NCBI GenBank assembly: GCA_035192965.1
Contig: CP136571.1
Location: 3,490,501-3,554,500, forward strand
Direction: 5' to 3'
Length of the DNA: 64,000 nt
Source of the DNA: Fuscovulum sp.
GTDB lineage: Bacteria > Pseudomonadota > Alphaproteobacteria > Rhodobacterales > Rhodobacteraceae
Position numbers and translations under genes: made by a program. Of the stretch, positions 45,797-55,260 are shown in pieces. Position 1 is the stretch's first letter, and each line of letters starts with the position of its first letter. Under the pieces are notes generated by a model. That model worked only from the letters and a program-made list of their open reading frames with translations. It was not told where the DNA came from and made no database searches.

Positions 45797-46192
45797 CTAG
45801 CCCATCGCCACCGCCTCCAGTTCCACCATCAAGGGCGGCAGTGCCAGCCGCGTCACACCCACCAGAGTCATGGCCGGGGCCACCCCCGCCGCCCCCAGCC
45901 TGCGGCCCAGCACATCCATATGCGGCAACAGCGCGTCTACATCGGTGGCAAAGACCGCGATCCGCACAAGGTTCCCCAGACCCATCCCCCCGGCGGCCAG
46001 CACCGCCTCCAGATTGTCCAGCGCCAGCCCAAGCTGCGCGCGCATGTCGCCGGGATGCTGCGGCGCGCCTGCGCCATCCACAGCCGTCTGCCCCGCACAG
46101 ATCAACTGCCGCGCGGCTGCGCTGACAAGAACGCCCTGATCATAGCCAAGCGCCTTTGACCAGGACCACGGATTGACGGAAACCTTTTGCAT
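45797..46192 (-). CDS. RidA-family protein
   Basis: 131 residues. Family signatures: LICAGQTAVDGAGAPQHPGD, LDNLEAVLAAGGMGLGNLVR, and the active-site arginine in TLVGVTRLALPPLMVELEAV. RidA proteins hydrolyse reactive enamines or imines. Probably regulated with the adjacent WYL regulator. Confidence 0.88.
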   Translation of the reverse strand: MQKVSVNPWSWSKALGYDQGVLVSAAARQLICAGQTAVDGAGAPQHPGDMRAQLGLALDNLEAVLAAGGMGLGNLVRIAVFATDVDALLPHMDVLGRRLGAAGVAPAMTLVGVTRLALPPLMVELEAVAMG

Positions 46193-46236
46193 GGGATGCT
46201 CCTTCCTTCGGTTGACGCCCGGAAGAAACCACCCCC

Positions 46237-46260
46237 CTGCTGACAGCGTTCTGTCAGCAG
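46237..46260. promoter_or_regulatory. 24-bp palindromic operator candidate upstream of RidA
   Basis: CTGCTGACAG (46237-46246), CGTT, CTGTCAGCAG (46251-46260): a perfect 10-bp inverted repeat with 4-base centre, starting 45 bases upstream of the RidA start. The TGACA/TGTCA half-sites are of the type I associate with YafY-like WYL regulators. It might instead be the terminator of the agmatinase-family gene 11 bases to the right. Confidence 0.55.
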
Positions 46261-46270
46261 ACCTTGCCCC

Positions 46271-47248
46271 TCACTCCGCCCCCCGCGCCCCCCGCGCCCA
46301 GGCCTTCAGGCACAGCATCTCGACCGCGATGATCGCGGCGGCGGTCGAAGTCATCTCGGCATGGTCAAAGGGGGGCGATACCTCGACCACATCCATCCCC
46401 TTGAAATCCAACCCCTTCATCGCCCGCAGGATCGACAGCGCCTGATACGAGGTCAGCCCGCCGGGAACCGGCGTCCCCGTCCCCGGCGCGGTGGAAGGGT
46501 CCAGACAATCAATGTCAAAGGTCAGGTAAGACGGCCCGTCCCCCAGCACCCGCCGGATCACCGCCGCCACCTCCTCGGCGGGCATGGCATGAACCTGATC
46601 GGCATGCAGAATGGTCATCCCATGCGTCTGCTCGCCGTGGAAACAGGTCCGTATCCCCACCTGCACCACGCGTTTCGGATCAAGGATGCCATCGCGCACC
46701 GCGTAATAGAACATCGACCCATGGTCGATGCGCCCGCCTGCATCCTGTTCCACATCGCGATGCGCGTCGAACTGGACCATCCCCATCGGCCCATATTTCG
46801 CGGCATAGGCCTTCAGCGTCGGATAGGTGGTGAAATGATCCCCGCCCAGATTCAGCGTCGTCGCCCCCGCCGCCAATATCCCCGCCACATGCGCCTCGAT
46901 CGCGGCGGGCGTCTCCATCGGCTCGCCCCAGTCGAACCCGCAATCGCCATAGTCGATGCAGGCCAGCGTATCGAACGGATCAAACCGCCACGGCCAGATC
47001 GGCCCCCAGGCATGCGGGGCGGATGCCCGCCGTATCGCCTCCGGCCCCAGCCGCGCGCCGGGGCGGTTGCTCACCGATGTGTCAAACGGGATGCCCGTGA
47101 TCGCCACATCCACCCCGGTCAGGTCTTTGGTATATTTTCGCCGGAAAAAGCTCAGCGCCCCAGACCATGACGCCTCCACCATCGACCCTTTCAACCGCGT
47201 CCGCGTAAAGGCCGCATCCGTCAGCGCCTCACCCACATCCTTGCCCAT
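46271..47248 (-). CDS. speB: Agmatinase / ureohydrolase-family protein
   Basis: 325 residues from ATG 47248 behind GGGGGGAAAG. Metal-binding motifs of the arginase superfamily: LNLGGDHFTTYPTL, FDAHRDVEQDAGGRIDHGSM and TFDIDCLDPSTAPGTGTPVP. Most likely converts agmatine to putrescine and urea, though related guanidino substrates such as guanidinobutyrate cannot be excluded. Nothing in the neighbours fixes the substrate. Confidence 0.85.
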   Translation of the reverse strand: MGKDVGEALTDAAFTRTRLKGSMVEASWSGALSFFRRKYTKDLTGVDVAITGIPFDTSVSNRPGARLGPEAIRRASAPHAWGPIWPWRFDPFDTLACIDYGDCGFDWGEPMETPAAIEAHVAGILAAGATTLNLGGDHFTTYPTLKAYAAKYGPMGMVQFDAHRDVEQDAGGRIDHGSMFYYAVRDGILDPKRVVQVGIRTCFHGEQTHGMTILHADQVHAMPAEEVAAVIRRVLGDGPSYLTFDIDCLDPSTAPGTGTPVPGGLTSYQALSILRAMKGLDFKGMDVVEVSPPFDHAEMTSTAAAIIAVEMLCLKAWARGARGAE

Positions 47249-47331
47249 GGCTTTCCCCCCTGCCCACGCATCGCGCAAAGACTGCACTGCGTCGCACGAA
47301 CGGACAAGCCCGCCTACCGCCCGTCAGGCCT

Positions 47332-47375
47332 GATCCTTCCCCGAAGGATCACCCGATTTTTCGCATGAAAAATCG
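47332..47375. repeat. Double palindrome after the AsmA-family gene
   Basis: GATCCTTC-CCC-GAAGGATC (47332-47350) and CGATTTTTC-GCAT-GAAAAATCG (47354-47375). They begin 9 bases past the stop of the minus-strand AsmA gene. Same style as the other stop-proximal palindromes. Confidence 0.82.
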
Positions 47376-47383
47376 CACTCCGT

Positions 47384-49342
47384 TCAGTTCCCGCCCAACA
47401 GCCCTTCCAGCAATCCGCCCACGCCCTCGCCCAACTCTTCCTCCAGCTTGCGCCGGGCGGCATCCTCCAGCGACTCGCCCTCCACCTGCCCCAGTTCCTC
47501 GGCGGCCTTGGCTTTCAGATCATCCTCAAGGGCCTTGGCCTCTTCCTTGAAATTCTCCTCCGCCAGCGCCTCCAGATCCAGCGCATAGCTCGGCGCGGCC
47601 CAGGACCCGGTGATCCACAGCGGCACCGAAATGCCCCCGGTCCCGTCCGCGCCGCGCAAGGCCGTGGGCCGGATGCGATATTCCAGATCGCGCGCGCCCA
47701 GCCCGATCCGCCCCGATCCTTCGGCGCTGATCACCGGCCCCGCCAGAATCAGATCGCTGTTGAACAGATCGCCCTGATCCATGTCGAAACTCGCAGACAG
47801 GCTGTCAAAGATCGTCTTCTGCCCCTCACCCACATAGCCCGTGTCCAGCCGCGTGATCATCCCCGCAATGTCCAGCCCCAGAATCTCCCCCGACCCAAGG
47901 TTCAGCACGCCTGACCCGGACAGGCTGTTCATGATCGCCGCCACCGAATTGCCCGACCCAAGGAAATCGACCGACAGATCCCCCGTCCCCACCAGCCGCT
48001 CGAACCCCGTCAGGTCCGTCAGCATCGGTTGCAGGCTGATATCGCGGAAGGCCATATCCCCGCCCACCGACAGGCCCTGCCGCCCGTTCACCACGAACTG
48101 CCCGCCCACCGTGCCGCCATAGGCACCCACCTCATCCAGCCGGATCACCGCGCGCGCATTGTCCAGCGTGACCGAGGCCGCCACCGGCCCCAGGTTCACC
48201 GCCCCAAGGTCCAGCGACGCCGCCCGCAGGCCAAGCTCGGCATCCAGCGCCGACAGCCCGCTCACATCAATGGGCCGGTCCGACCAGCCCGCGGTGGCCA
48301 CATCGCCGCCACCTTCGCCCGCGCTGCTGCCACCGGCCACATTCTCGGCCACAGCCAGATCGCCCACCACCAGCCGCGCCACCAGCTTGGGCCGCGCCTC
48401 GCCCTGCGTCAGGTCCAGATCGCCGGTGATCGCCGTGCCGTCCAGCGCGATGGTCCCGCCGCGCAGATGCGCCGATCCCTCCGGCGTCAGCGTCACATCC
48501 CCCGCCACCGTCACGCTGTCCCGCCCGAACCCCTGCGGCAGTGCCGGTGCGTCCATGCCAACCAGCGCCGACAGCGCGCGCAGATCGGCAAGATCCGCCT
48601 CCAGCCGCCCTTCGGCCATCACCGGCTGAAACCCGGCCCGCCCTTCAAACCCGATCCGCGCCGCCCCGGCCTCCAGCGCCAGCGTGACGGGCGACACGCC
48701 CCCCTCATAGGCCGTGCGGAACGCCGCCAAAGTCATGTCCAGCGCCACCGCCTCCCCCGCCGAAGTGCCGGTCATCGTCACCTCAAGCGGGCCATCATAA
48801 TCGGCCAGCCGCGCCTCCAGATCGACGCCGGTCAACTGCACCCGCCGCCCCGTCGCATGATCGACATAGCCGATGCTGCCATCGCGAATGACCCCAAGGT
48901 CCAGCGAAAAGGGCGTATCCGCCGTCGCCATATCCGCCGTCGCCGTGCCCCCTTGCGCGCCGCCAAACACCCAGTTGCCCGCGCCCTCTTCGCCGCTTTC
49001 GATCAATATCTCTGGCCGCGTCAATTCCAGCCCGGTGATCCGCACCTCGCCCCCGAACAGCGCATTGGAATCGATCCGGATCGCCAGCGCATCGGCCACC
49101 AGCATCGGCCCTTCTTCGGACCAGTCGGCGTTCGATATCTCGATCCGCCCCATCTCCACGCCCAACACGGGCCAGAGCGTGGGCGTGACGCCGCCTTCAA
49201 TCGTCAATTGCCGCCCGGTGACCTTTTCAAACTGCGCCACCGCCAGCGCCGCCACCCGATCCGACGGGATCAGAACCAGCGCCGCCGCACCAATGACCAC
49301 CAGCACCGCCAGCACCCCAAGAACCCGGAAAACCCAGCGCAT
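47384..49342 (-). CDS. AsmA-family envelope protein
   Basis: 652 residues from ATG 49342. An N-terminal transmembrane helix (VFRVLGVLAVLVVIGAAALV) with a long beta-rich body. The repeated pattern (TGRQLTIEGGVTPTLWPVLG, MGRIEISNADW, DLEYRIRP) is typical of AsmA/TamB-like lipid-transport bridge proteins. It ends in an acidic helical tail (KALEDDLKAKAAEELGQVEG). Probably spans the periplasm for phospholipid trafficking. Confidence 0.88.
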   Translation of the reverse strand: MRWVFRVLGVLAVLVVIGAAALVLIPSDRVAALAVAQFEKVTGRQLTIEGGVTPTLWPVLGVEMGRIEISNADWSEEGPMLVADALAIRIDSNALFGGEVRITGLELTRPEILIESGEEGAGNWVFGGAQGGTATADMATADTPFSLDLGVIRDGSIGYVDHATGRRVQLTGVDLEARLADYDGPLEVTMTGTSAGEAVALDMTLAAFRTAYEGGVSPVTLALEAGAARIGFEGRAGFQPVMAEGRLEADLADLRALSALVGMDAPALPQGFGRDSVTVAGDVTLTPEGSAHLRGGTIALDGTAITGDLDLTQGEARPKLVARLVVGDLAVAENVAGGSSAGEGGGDVATAGWSDRPIDVSGLSALDAELGLRAASLDLGAVNLGPVAASVTLDNARAVIRLDEVGAYGGTVGGQFVVNGRQGLSVGGDMAFRDISLQPMLTDLTGFERLVGTGDLSVDFLGSGNSVAAIMNSLSGSGVLNLGSGEILGLDIAGMITRLDTGYVGEGQKTIFDSLSASFDMDQGDLFNSDLILAGPVISAEGSGRIGLGARDLEYRIRPTALRGADGTGGISVPLWITGSWAAPSYALDLEALAEENFKEEAKALEDDLKAKAAEELGQVEGESLEDAARRKLEEELGEGVGGLLEGLLGGN

Positions 49343-49423
49343 TCCACCCCCCAAACCCAGCATCAACCGCAGGTTACGCCTGCCCCTGCCCGCGCCGCAA
49401 GCGCCGCCCGACGCATCGGCGGA

Positions 49424-50452
49424 TCAGTTCACCACCACGGGTTTGGACCGGAACCGCGCCACGGTTTCCCGCTCGGCCCGCTTGCAGACCATGGGCGGCA
49501 AACCCCGGTCCAGCAGGGCCAGATCTTCCAACACCATCTCACCCATCCGCTTGAACGCGATGTCTAACGCCCCCGCCCGATGCGCCGAAAGCAGGAAACA
49601 GGGAATCGCCCGCACCGGATGATCCACGGCCAAAGGCTCATCGGGGAACACGTCGGACGCGGCAAGGATATGGCCCCCCTGCACCGCACCCATCAGCGCC
49701 GGAAAATCCACCACATCCGCACGCGACAGCAGCAGAAAGATCGCCCCCCGCCGCATGGTGGCAAAAGCCTCCGCCCCCAGAAAGGCCCGGTTCTCCGACG
49801 TGACGGCTGCCGTGCAGAACACCACATCCGACCCGGCCAGCACCGCCTCCAGCGTCGCAGGCTCCGCCCCCGCCTCGCGGATGCGCGACACGGGCAGCCA
49901 GGGATCGAACACCCGCAAGCGCGGCGCAAACCCCGTAAGCACCCGCGCGCAGGCCCGGCCCAGATCCCCGAACCCGATGATCCCCACCTCTGCCCCGGTC
50001 AGCAGCCGCGCATTGCCATTGCCGTCACCCCCCCACAACTCCTGCCCCGCCCGGAAATCCGCATCCGCCCCGTGGATGTTGCGCAAGAGCGAAAGCGCAA
50101 ACCCCAGCCCGATTTCGGCCACCGGCTGGGCAAAGACCGCCCCTGTGGTCACCACATGAATGCCGCGACGGAACACCTCATCATAGGGCATGTTGTTGAG
50201 AAGATTGGATTCCACATTGAAAATGCAGCGCAGCGACGATAGCCGCGCCAGCAGCGCCCCATCCATCGGCGGCTGCCCGATGATATAGCGCGCCTCTGCC
50301 AGCACATCCTCCGCCAGCGCGGGCAAGGCTTCATCCGTCGTCTCGACAATCCGGTACCGCGCCCGCAATTCCGCCAACCCGTCCGGCCTGAAGATCAACG
50401 GCAAACTGCGCGGCAAGGGGCAGGACAGGATCAGCGGGCGGGTATCGGTCAT
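49424..50452 (-). CDS. D-isomer-specific 2-hydroxyacid dehydrogenase
   Basis: 342 residues from ATG 50452; a longer frame is discounted. NAD-binding GxGxxG-like VGIIGFGDLGRACARVL, catalytic Arg (LLLSRADVVDF), Glu (SDVFPDEPL) and His (LLSAHRAGAL). The family oxidises or reduces 2-hydroxy acids; the exact substrate is unknown. The region upstream holds a composite repeat. Confidence 0.85.
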   Translation of the reverse strand: MTDTRPLILSCPLPRSLPLIFRPDGLAELRARYRIVETTDEALPALAEDVLAEARYIIGQPPMDGALLARLSSLRCIFNVESNLLNNMPYDEVFRRGIHVVTTGAVFAQPVAEIGLGFALSLLRNIHGADADFRAGQELWGGDGNGNARLLTGAEVGIIGFGDLGRACARVLTGFAPRLRVFDPWLPVSRIREAGAEPATLEAVLAGSDVVFCTAAVTSENRAFLGAEAFATMRRGAIFLLLSRADVVDFPALMGAVQGGHILAASDVFPDEPLAVDHPVRAIPCFLLSAHRAGALDIAFKRMGEMVLEDLALLDRGLPPMVCKRAERETVARFRSKPVVVN

Positions 50453-50534
50453 GGCAGGTCTCCTCTGGCCCCAAATCTGGCCCCAAATCTCGCCCCGGAC
50501 GCTATGCCGCCCCCACCCGCAGGGCAAGCGGCGA

Positions 50535-50860
50535 GCGGTGATCCAATTGCGCGGCTGCGCCGCATTTCTTTTGCCTCGCCTCCGCGCCTGCGCGCTCCGG
50601 CTCAGAGGCGGGGGCGCTTCGCCCCTTTCCGCCATTGATGTTCGAACCGATGGCGCACCGCTGGCTGTCTCGCCGAGGGTATTTGGGCCAAGATGAAACC
50701 CAGCACTCCTTCATCTTGGGAAAAATACCCTCAGGGGGTGAATTGGACCGCGCAGCAGGCCAAGAGGGGGATGAAAGCCCCCTGCGTCCGAGCCGGACGC
50801 GCGCAGGCGCGGGAGGCGAGACAAAAGCAATGCGGCGCAGCCGCGCGATTGGATCACCGC
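50535..50860. repeat. Composite inverted-repeat element A (full copy)
   Basis: Outer arms about 70 bp long: 50535-50603 and its near-exact reverse complement 50789-50860 (both contain GCGGCTGCGCCGC, TTTTG[CT]CTCGCC and CGGCTC in order). Inside are two facing boxes: 50677-50697, with TATTTGGGCCAAGATGAA, and 50710-50730, with TTCATCTTGGGAAAAATA. It occupies most of the 445-bp gap between the dehydrogenase gene and rimO. The plan resembles a MITE or REP-doublet. Confidence 0.85.
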
Positions 50861-50897
50861 CCTTCCCGCCGCGCCGCGTTTGGGGTATGGCGCGCAC

Positions 50898-52280
50898 ATG
50901 ACCCAGAACCCGCCCAACCTGCGCCCCGACCTTGCCCGTGCCAGCGTTCCTGACGAACGCCGTGCGGGCCAGCCCACCATCGGCATGGTCTCGCTCGGCT
51001 GCCCCAAGGCGCTGGTGGACAGCGAACGCATCCTCACCCGCCTGCGGGCCGAAGGATATGCCATCAGCCCCGATTACACCGGTGCCGATGCCGTCATCGT
51101 CAACACCTGCGGGTTTCTGGACTCTGCCCGCGCCGAAAGCCTCGATGCCATCGGCGAGGCGCTCAAGGAAAACGGCCGCGTCATCGTCACCGGCTGCCTT
51201 GGCGCGGAACCCGATTACATCACCGGCGCGCATCCCAAGGTTCTCGCCGTCACCGGACCACATCAATACGAACAGGTGCTGGACGCCGTCCACCTTGCCG
51301 TACCGCCGCAGCCCGACCCCTTCATCGACCTGCTGCCCGCCACCGGCGTCAGCCTGACCCCGCGCCACTACAGCTATCTGAAAATCTCCGAAGGCTGTAA
51401 CCACAAGTGCAAGTTCTGCATCATCCCCGACATGCGCGGCAAGCTCGTCAGCCGGCCGGCCAATGCCGTTCTGCGTGAGGCGGAAAAGCTGGTCGAGGCG
51501 GGGGTCAGGGAACTCCTCGTCATCAGCCAGGACACCTCGGCCTATGGCGTGGACCGCAAGCATGACGACAGCCCGTGGAAAGACCGCACCGTTCGCGCCC
51601 ATATCACCGATCTGGCGCGTGAAATGGGCCAGCTTGGCGCCTGGGTGCGCCTGCATTACGTCTACCCCTACCCCCATGTGCGCGACCTGATCCCGCTCAT
51701 GGCCGAAGGGTTGATCCTGCCTTATCTCGACATCCCGTTTCAGCACGCCCACCCCGACGTCCTGCGCCGCATGGCCCGTCCCGCCGCCGCCGCCCGCACG
51801 CTGGACGAAATCGCCGCCTGGCGCGCCACCTGCCCCGACATCACACTCCGCTCCACCTTCATCGTGGGCTACCCCGGCGAGACCGAGGCCGAATTCCAGA
51901 CCCTGCTCGACTGGATGGATGAGGCGCAGCTCGACCGTGTCGGCTGCTTCAAATACGAAAACGTCCCCGGCGCACGCTCCAACGCGCTCCCCGATCACGT
52001 GCCAGAAGAGGTGAAGCAGGACCGCTGGGATCGCTTCATGGCAAAAGCGCAGGCAATATCCGAGGCCAAACTGGCCGCCAAGGTTGGAAAAGTGCTGCAG
52101 GTCATCGTGGATGAGGTCGATGACGAAGGCGCCACCTGCCGCACGCAGGCCGATGCACCGGAAATCGACGGCAACCTGTTCATCGATGAAGATTTCGCCA
52201 CCCTCTCCCCCGGCGATATCGTGACGGTTCAGGTCGAAGAGGCGGGCGAATACGATCTCTGGGGTCGCCTGACGGCTTGA
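50898..52280 (+). CDS. rimO: Ribosomal protein S12 methylthiotransferase RimO
   Basis: 460 residues from ATG 50898. MTTase domain ([36 protein letters not shown]), radical-[18 protein letters not shown] binding the Fe-S cluster, and a C-terminal TRAM domain. It methylthiolates Asp of ribosomal protein S12. RimO-specific PRPAN-like motif present as [12 protein letters not shown]. Confidence 0.97.
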   Translation: MTQNPPNLRPDLARASVPDERRAGQPTIGMVSLGCPKALVDSERILTRLRAEGYAISPDYTGADAVIVNTCGFLDSARAESLDAIGEALKENGRVIVTGCLGAEPDYITGAHPKVLAVTGPHQYEQVLDAVHLAVPPQPDPFIDLLPATGVSLTPRHYSYLKISEGCNHKCKFCIIPDMRGKLVSRPANAVLREAEKLVEAGVRELLVISQDTSAYGVDRKHDDSPWKDRTVRAHITDLAREMGQLGAWVRLHYVYPYPHVRDLIPLMAEGLILPYLDIPFQHAHPDVLRRMARPAAAARTLDEIAAWRATCPDITLRSTFIVGYPGETEAEFQTLLDWMDEAQLDRVGCFKYENVPGARSNALPDHVPEEVKQDRWDRFMAKAQAISEAKLAAKVGKVLQVIVDEVDDEGATCRTQADAPEIDGNLFIDEDFATLSPGDIVTVQVEEAGEYDLWGRLTA

Positions 52281-52337
52281 CCGAACGGCCGCCCGCCGCA
52301 CATCCTGCGACGCGCAAGCCAATCAGGAGCCAGCCGA

Positions 52338-52580
52338 ATGTCCGACATCCCCAAGATCGCCCAGAAAGCCCCCTACCCGGTCGAGGCCGAGGCGGGAAAA
52401 ACCTATTTCTGGTGCGCCTGCGGCGAGTCGAAGAACCAGCCCTTCTGCGACGGCAGCCACAAGGGCACCAGCTTTTCCCCGGTCAAGGTCACGGCGGAAG
52501 AGGGCAAGAAGCTGTTCTTCTGCGGCTGCAAGGCCAGCGCCAAGGCCCCCTTCTGCGATGGCAGCCATTCACGGCTCTGA
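52338..52580 (+). CDS. CDGSH iron-sulfur protein (two motifs)
   Basis: 80 residues with two CDGSH-type 2Fe-2S sites: CACGESKNQPFCDGSH and CGCKASAKAPFCDGSH. Tandem-motif forms are bacterial relatives of mitoNEET-type proteins. Redox or Fe-S transfer role inferred. Confidence 0.95.
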   Translation: MSDIPKIAQKAPYPVEAEAGKTYFWCACGESKNQPFCDGSHKGTSFSPVKVTAEEGKKLFFCGCKASAKAPFCDGSHSRL

Positions 52581-52633
52581 CACATCGTCACGGCCCCCTT
52601 GGCCCCGCCCGCCCCGCACCTAGCTTGCAGGGC

Positions 52634-52999
52634 ATGAGCGACGAAACCCGCATCCTCTACAACGACACCTGCCCGGTCTGCCGGTTCGAGATTGATCATT
52701 ACCGCGCCGCCGCCGCCCGCGACGGTGCCCCCCTCCGCTTTGACCGGCTGGAGGATGCATCCCGCTACGGCCTGACCCCGGATCAGGCCGCCCGCCGCCT
52801 GCATGTGCTGAAAGAAGGCGAACTGCTCTCCGGCCTCGCGGCCTTCCGCGCCATCTGGGCGGGCCTGCCGCGCTGGCGCTGGCTCGCTCGGCTTACAGGG
52901 TTGCCCCTCATCAACCCGGCGCTGACCCTGCTCTACGACCGGATCGCCGCGCCTATTCTCTACCGCGCCCATCTGCGGCGTCAGGCAAAGCGGCCCTGA
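52634..52999 (+). CDS. DCC-family thiol-disulfide oxidoreductase (DUF393)
   Basis: 121 residues from ATG 52634. DTCPVCRFE is the DxxCPxC signature; then LRFDRLEDASRYGLTP. Family members are predicted thiol oxidoreductases with unknown partners. Confidence 0.85.
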   Translation: MSDETRILYNDTCPVCRFEIDHYRAAAARDGAPLRFDRLEDASRYGLTPDQAARRLHVLKEGELLSGLAAFRAIWAGLPRWRWLARLTGLPLINPALTLLYDRIAAPILYRAHLRRQAKRP

Positions 53000-53002
53000 T
53001 CC

Positions 53003-53024
53003 TTCATCTTGGCCACAAATACCC
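53003..53024. repeat. Dispersed box TTCATCTTGGCCACAAATA
   Basis: Single copy, 4 bases after the DCC-family gene stop, matching the inner box of the composite elements. Confidence 0.75.
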
Positions 53025-53120
53025 AAATCCGCCTGTGCCACAGCGCGCGGCGGCCCCGAACGGCGTGCCCCGGAAAATGCGTCATTTTCCGCTGCGTGCT
53101 CTGCGTCCGAGAACGCCCCC

Positions 53121-53483
53121 TCACCCGATCAGGATCACCACCCAGGCCAGCCCGCCCGCCAGTGCCGTCACCGCCACCATGGCCGATCCGGCATCCTTGG
53201 CCCGCTTTGCCCGTGGATCGATCTCCTCAGAGATGTAATCGACCACCTCCTCGATGGCCGTATTCGCCAGTTCGGCGGCCAGCAGCAGCAAGCCCAGCGC
53301 CAGGATCAGCGCCCGTTCCCCCGGCGTCAAGTCCAGCGTCAGCGCCAGCGTGGCCGAGATCAGGTTGACCAGCGTCCATTGCCGCAGCGATTTCTCCCGC
53401 GCCCAGGCCGAGACCCAGCCCTGCCAGGACCAGATCGTCGTATTGCCGATCCGGCGTATCTCTGCCTTCAGCCAGCCGATCAT
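53121..53483 (-). CDS. dgkA: Diacylglycerol kinase
   Basis: 120 residues with three hydrophobic helices. Family motif AAELANTAIEEVVDYISEEI followed by KRAKDAGSAMVAV, containing the catalytic Glu. Recycles diacylglycerol to phosphatidic acid in the inner membrane. Confidence 0.95.
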   Translation of the reverse strand: MIGWLKAEIRRIGNTTIWSWQGWVSAWAREKSLRQWTLVNLISATLALTLDLTPGERALILALGLLLLAAELANTAIEEVVDYISEEIDPRAKRAKDAGSAMVAVTALAGGLAWVVILIG

Positions 53484-53516
53484 CGCGCCCTCTCCCTGCC
53501 TGCCGCAAGGTCAGCC

Positions 53517-53879
53517 TTATCCTGCCCGCTCCAGCGCGTCGAGATAGGCCCGCACACAGGTCACCACATGCGCAAACCTGTCACCACCCAGATGCACCCC
53601 GCCATACCAGCGCGTCACCACGATCACATGATCGACCAGCCCCGCGCGCTCCAGCATCCGCAGGATCACTGCTCCTGCCCCCGCCTCGCCATCATCGCCC
53701 TTCTGCGGCCCGCCCTCGCTCAGGATGCAGGCCCAGGAATTATGGGTGGCCTTGGCATATTTCTTGTCGCGCTTCAGATCGGCCAGCAAGGCCTCCACCC
53801 CGGCACGGCCCACAACCGGCCCGCCCGAAACGGCATAGCGCGACCCGCGGTCGCGCAGGATTTCCCCAAGCTTTTCCAT
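53517..53879 (-). CDS. YigZ/IMPACT (UPF0029) family protein
   Basis: 120 residues from ATG 53879. KYAKATHNSWACI, DDGEAGAGAVILRMLE and VTRWYGGVHLGGDRF fit the N-terminal IMPACT domain. The C-terminal domain of longer YigZ proteins is absent, which is common. Function uncertain. Confidence 0.88.
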   Translation of the reverse strand: MEKLGEILRDRGSRYAVSGGPVVGRAGVEALLADLKRDKKYAKATHNSWACILSEGGPQKGDDGEAGAGAVILRMLERAGLVDHVIVVTRWYGGVHLGGDRFAHVVTCVRAYLDALERAG

Positions 53880-53960
53880 CCGCGCGACCCTGTCACGCAG
53901 ACCTCCGCGCCTCAAGCCCCCCCAGGACTGGTCCCGACGACTGGCCCGGATAACGTCGGA

Positions 53961-54215
53961 TCAGCGCGGAACCAGCGCCTCGATCCCGTCCTTGTTCGCG
54001 CAGAAATCCGGCAGCGTTTCCGCCGTCACATGGCTGGCCAGCCAGCCGGTGCAATCCGCGTCCTGCCCGCAGGCCTGACAGCGATCCACCAGCGCCGCAA
54101 GTTCCCCACGATGCAACCAGCCCTCGACCACTGCGCCGGTCAGGCTGACGCCCAGCACCCGGCCCATCCCGCGCGTCAGTCCCCAAGCCTTGGGTGCCTC
54201 TGCATATCCGATCAT
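53961..54215 (-). CDS. DUF6455 protein
   Basis: 84 residues from ATG 54215. The cysteine pattern RCQACGQDADCTGWL and LPDFCANKD fits DUF6455, a family I know mainly from Rhodobacterales. Possibly metal-binding; function unknown. Confidence 0.75.
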   Translation of the reverse strand: MIGYAEAPKAWGLTRGMGRVLGVSLTGAVVEGWLHRGELAALVDRCQACGQDADCTGWLASHVTAETLPDFCANKDGIEALVPR

Positions 54216-54318
54216 CCCGTCGCCTCCTTGCAGGGCCGCAAACCCGGCCCCGTGACGACAACCCTGCCCGCGCGCAGCCCGCCCTGCCTTGACGCAGATC
54301 AAACCGAAGCGGCGGCGC

Positions 54319-55047
54319 TCAATACCCGCCCAGCCGCGCCACCACCGCCCGCACCTGCGCCTTGCGCTGGGAATTGGGCGGGTGACTGCCCAGGAACTGA
54401 TCCCCCGGATCGGGCAGCCGGTCAAAGAACCCCGCCCCCAGCACGGGGTCATATCCCGCGTAAAAGGCGATCTCCGTGCCCAGCGCATCGGCCTCCAGCT
54501 CGAAATCGCGCGAATAGCGCCGCGCGCCGACAGAAGCGCCCATCTGTTGCGCCGCCTGCACCGCCTCGGACCCGGCCCCGGTCGCCTGCGCCAGTATCCC
54601 CGCCACCATCGCCCCCGCCATCGCAGTCTGCTGCTGCTGCGGGATATGGCCCAGAATGTGATGGCTCGCCTCATGGCCCAGCACAAAGGCGATCTCATCG
54701 GCGTTGCGCGCATCCGCAATCAGCGCCAGCGTAAAGCCAAGGATCGGCCGCCCCGTTTCATCCAGCGTCTGGAACGCGTTCGGCCCCATTCCGGGCCGAT
54801 CATCGATCACGATGCGGAAATCGCAATTCACCCCCCGCGTGCGGGCGCGGCAAATCTCTTCGGTCATCGGCTCCACCTGCCGGACCACGCGGATGAAATT
54901 CTCCGCCGCCTGCCGGGGCGGCAATGGTGCCGCGGCCACCTGCGCCACCTCGCCCACTGGCACGGGCGCGGGATAGCCCGCCTCGTAAGTCGGCACACAG
55001 GCCGCCAGCCCGCCTACCGCCATCATCGCCAGAACCATTGCCCGCAT
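54319..55047 (-). CDS. M48-family metalloprotease lipoprotein
   Basis: 242 residues from ATG 55047. Lipobox GLAACVP after a short signal peptide. Zinc motif HEASHH with the third ligand Glu in ELEADALG. Probably a periplasmic quality-control peptidase of the LoiP/YcaL type. Confidence 0.9.
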   Translation of the reverse strand: MRAMVLAMMAVGGLAACVPTYEAGYPAPVPVGEVAQVAAAPLPPRQAAENFIRVVRQVEPMTEEICRARTRGVNCDFRIVIDDRPGMGPNAFQTLDETGRPILGFTLALIADARNADEIAFVLGHEASHHILGHIPQQQQTAMAGAMVAGILAQATGAGSEAVQAAQQMGASVGARRYSRDFELEADALGTEIAFYAGYDPVLGAGFFDRLPDPGDQFLGSHPPNSQRKAQVRAVVARLGGY

Positions 55048-55260
55048 AGCCTGCCCGTTCCATCCGTCCGCGCCACCCCAGCAAGGGGTCCGCAAATCTC
55101 GTTGCAAAACTCGTTCCCGGCAATCTAGCAAAGCGCGCGGCACGAACCAGCCCCCACCGCCCCGCCTCACGCGCAATTCAGCGCCCATCCGCCCGCCGCC
55201 CCGCCCATGCGGGGTTTTCCCGATTGCACGCCCCCACATCACCGCGCTAGCCTGCCTGCC

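Noticed and set aside
48029..49567. 512-codon plus-strand frame
   Set aside because: Antisense to the AsmA-family gene; Arg/His/Pro/Gln-rich with no domain.
50502..52322. 606-codon minus-strand frame
   Set aside because: Shadow of rimO and of the repeat element upstream; no recognisable domain.
53379..54734. 451-codon plus-strand frame
   Set aside because: Runs opposite dgkA, the YigZ-like gene, the DUF6455 gene and the M48 gene, all of which have family motifs.
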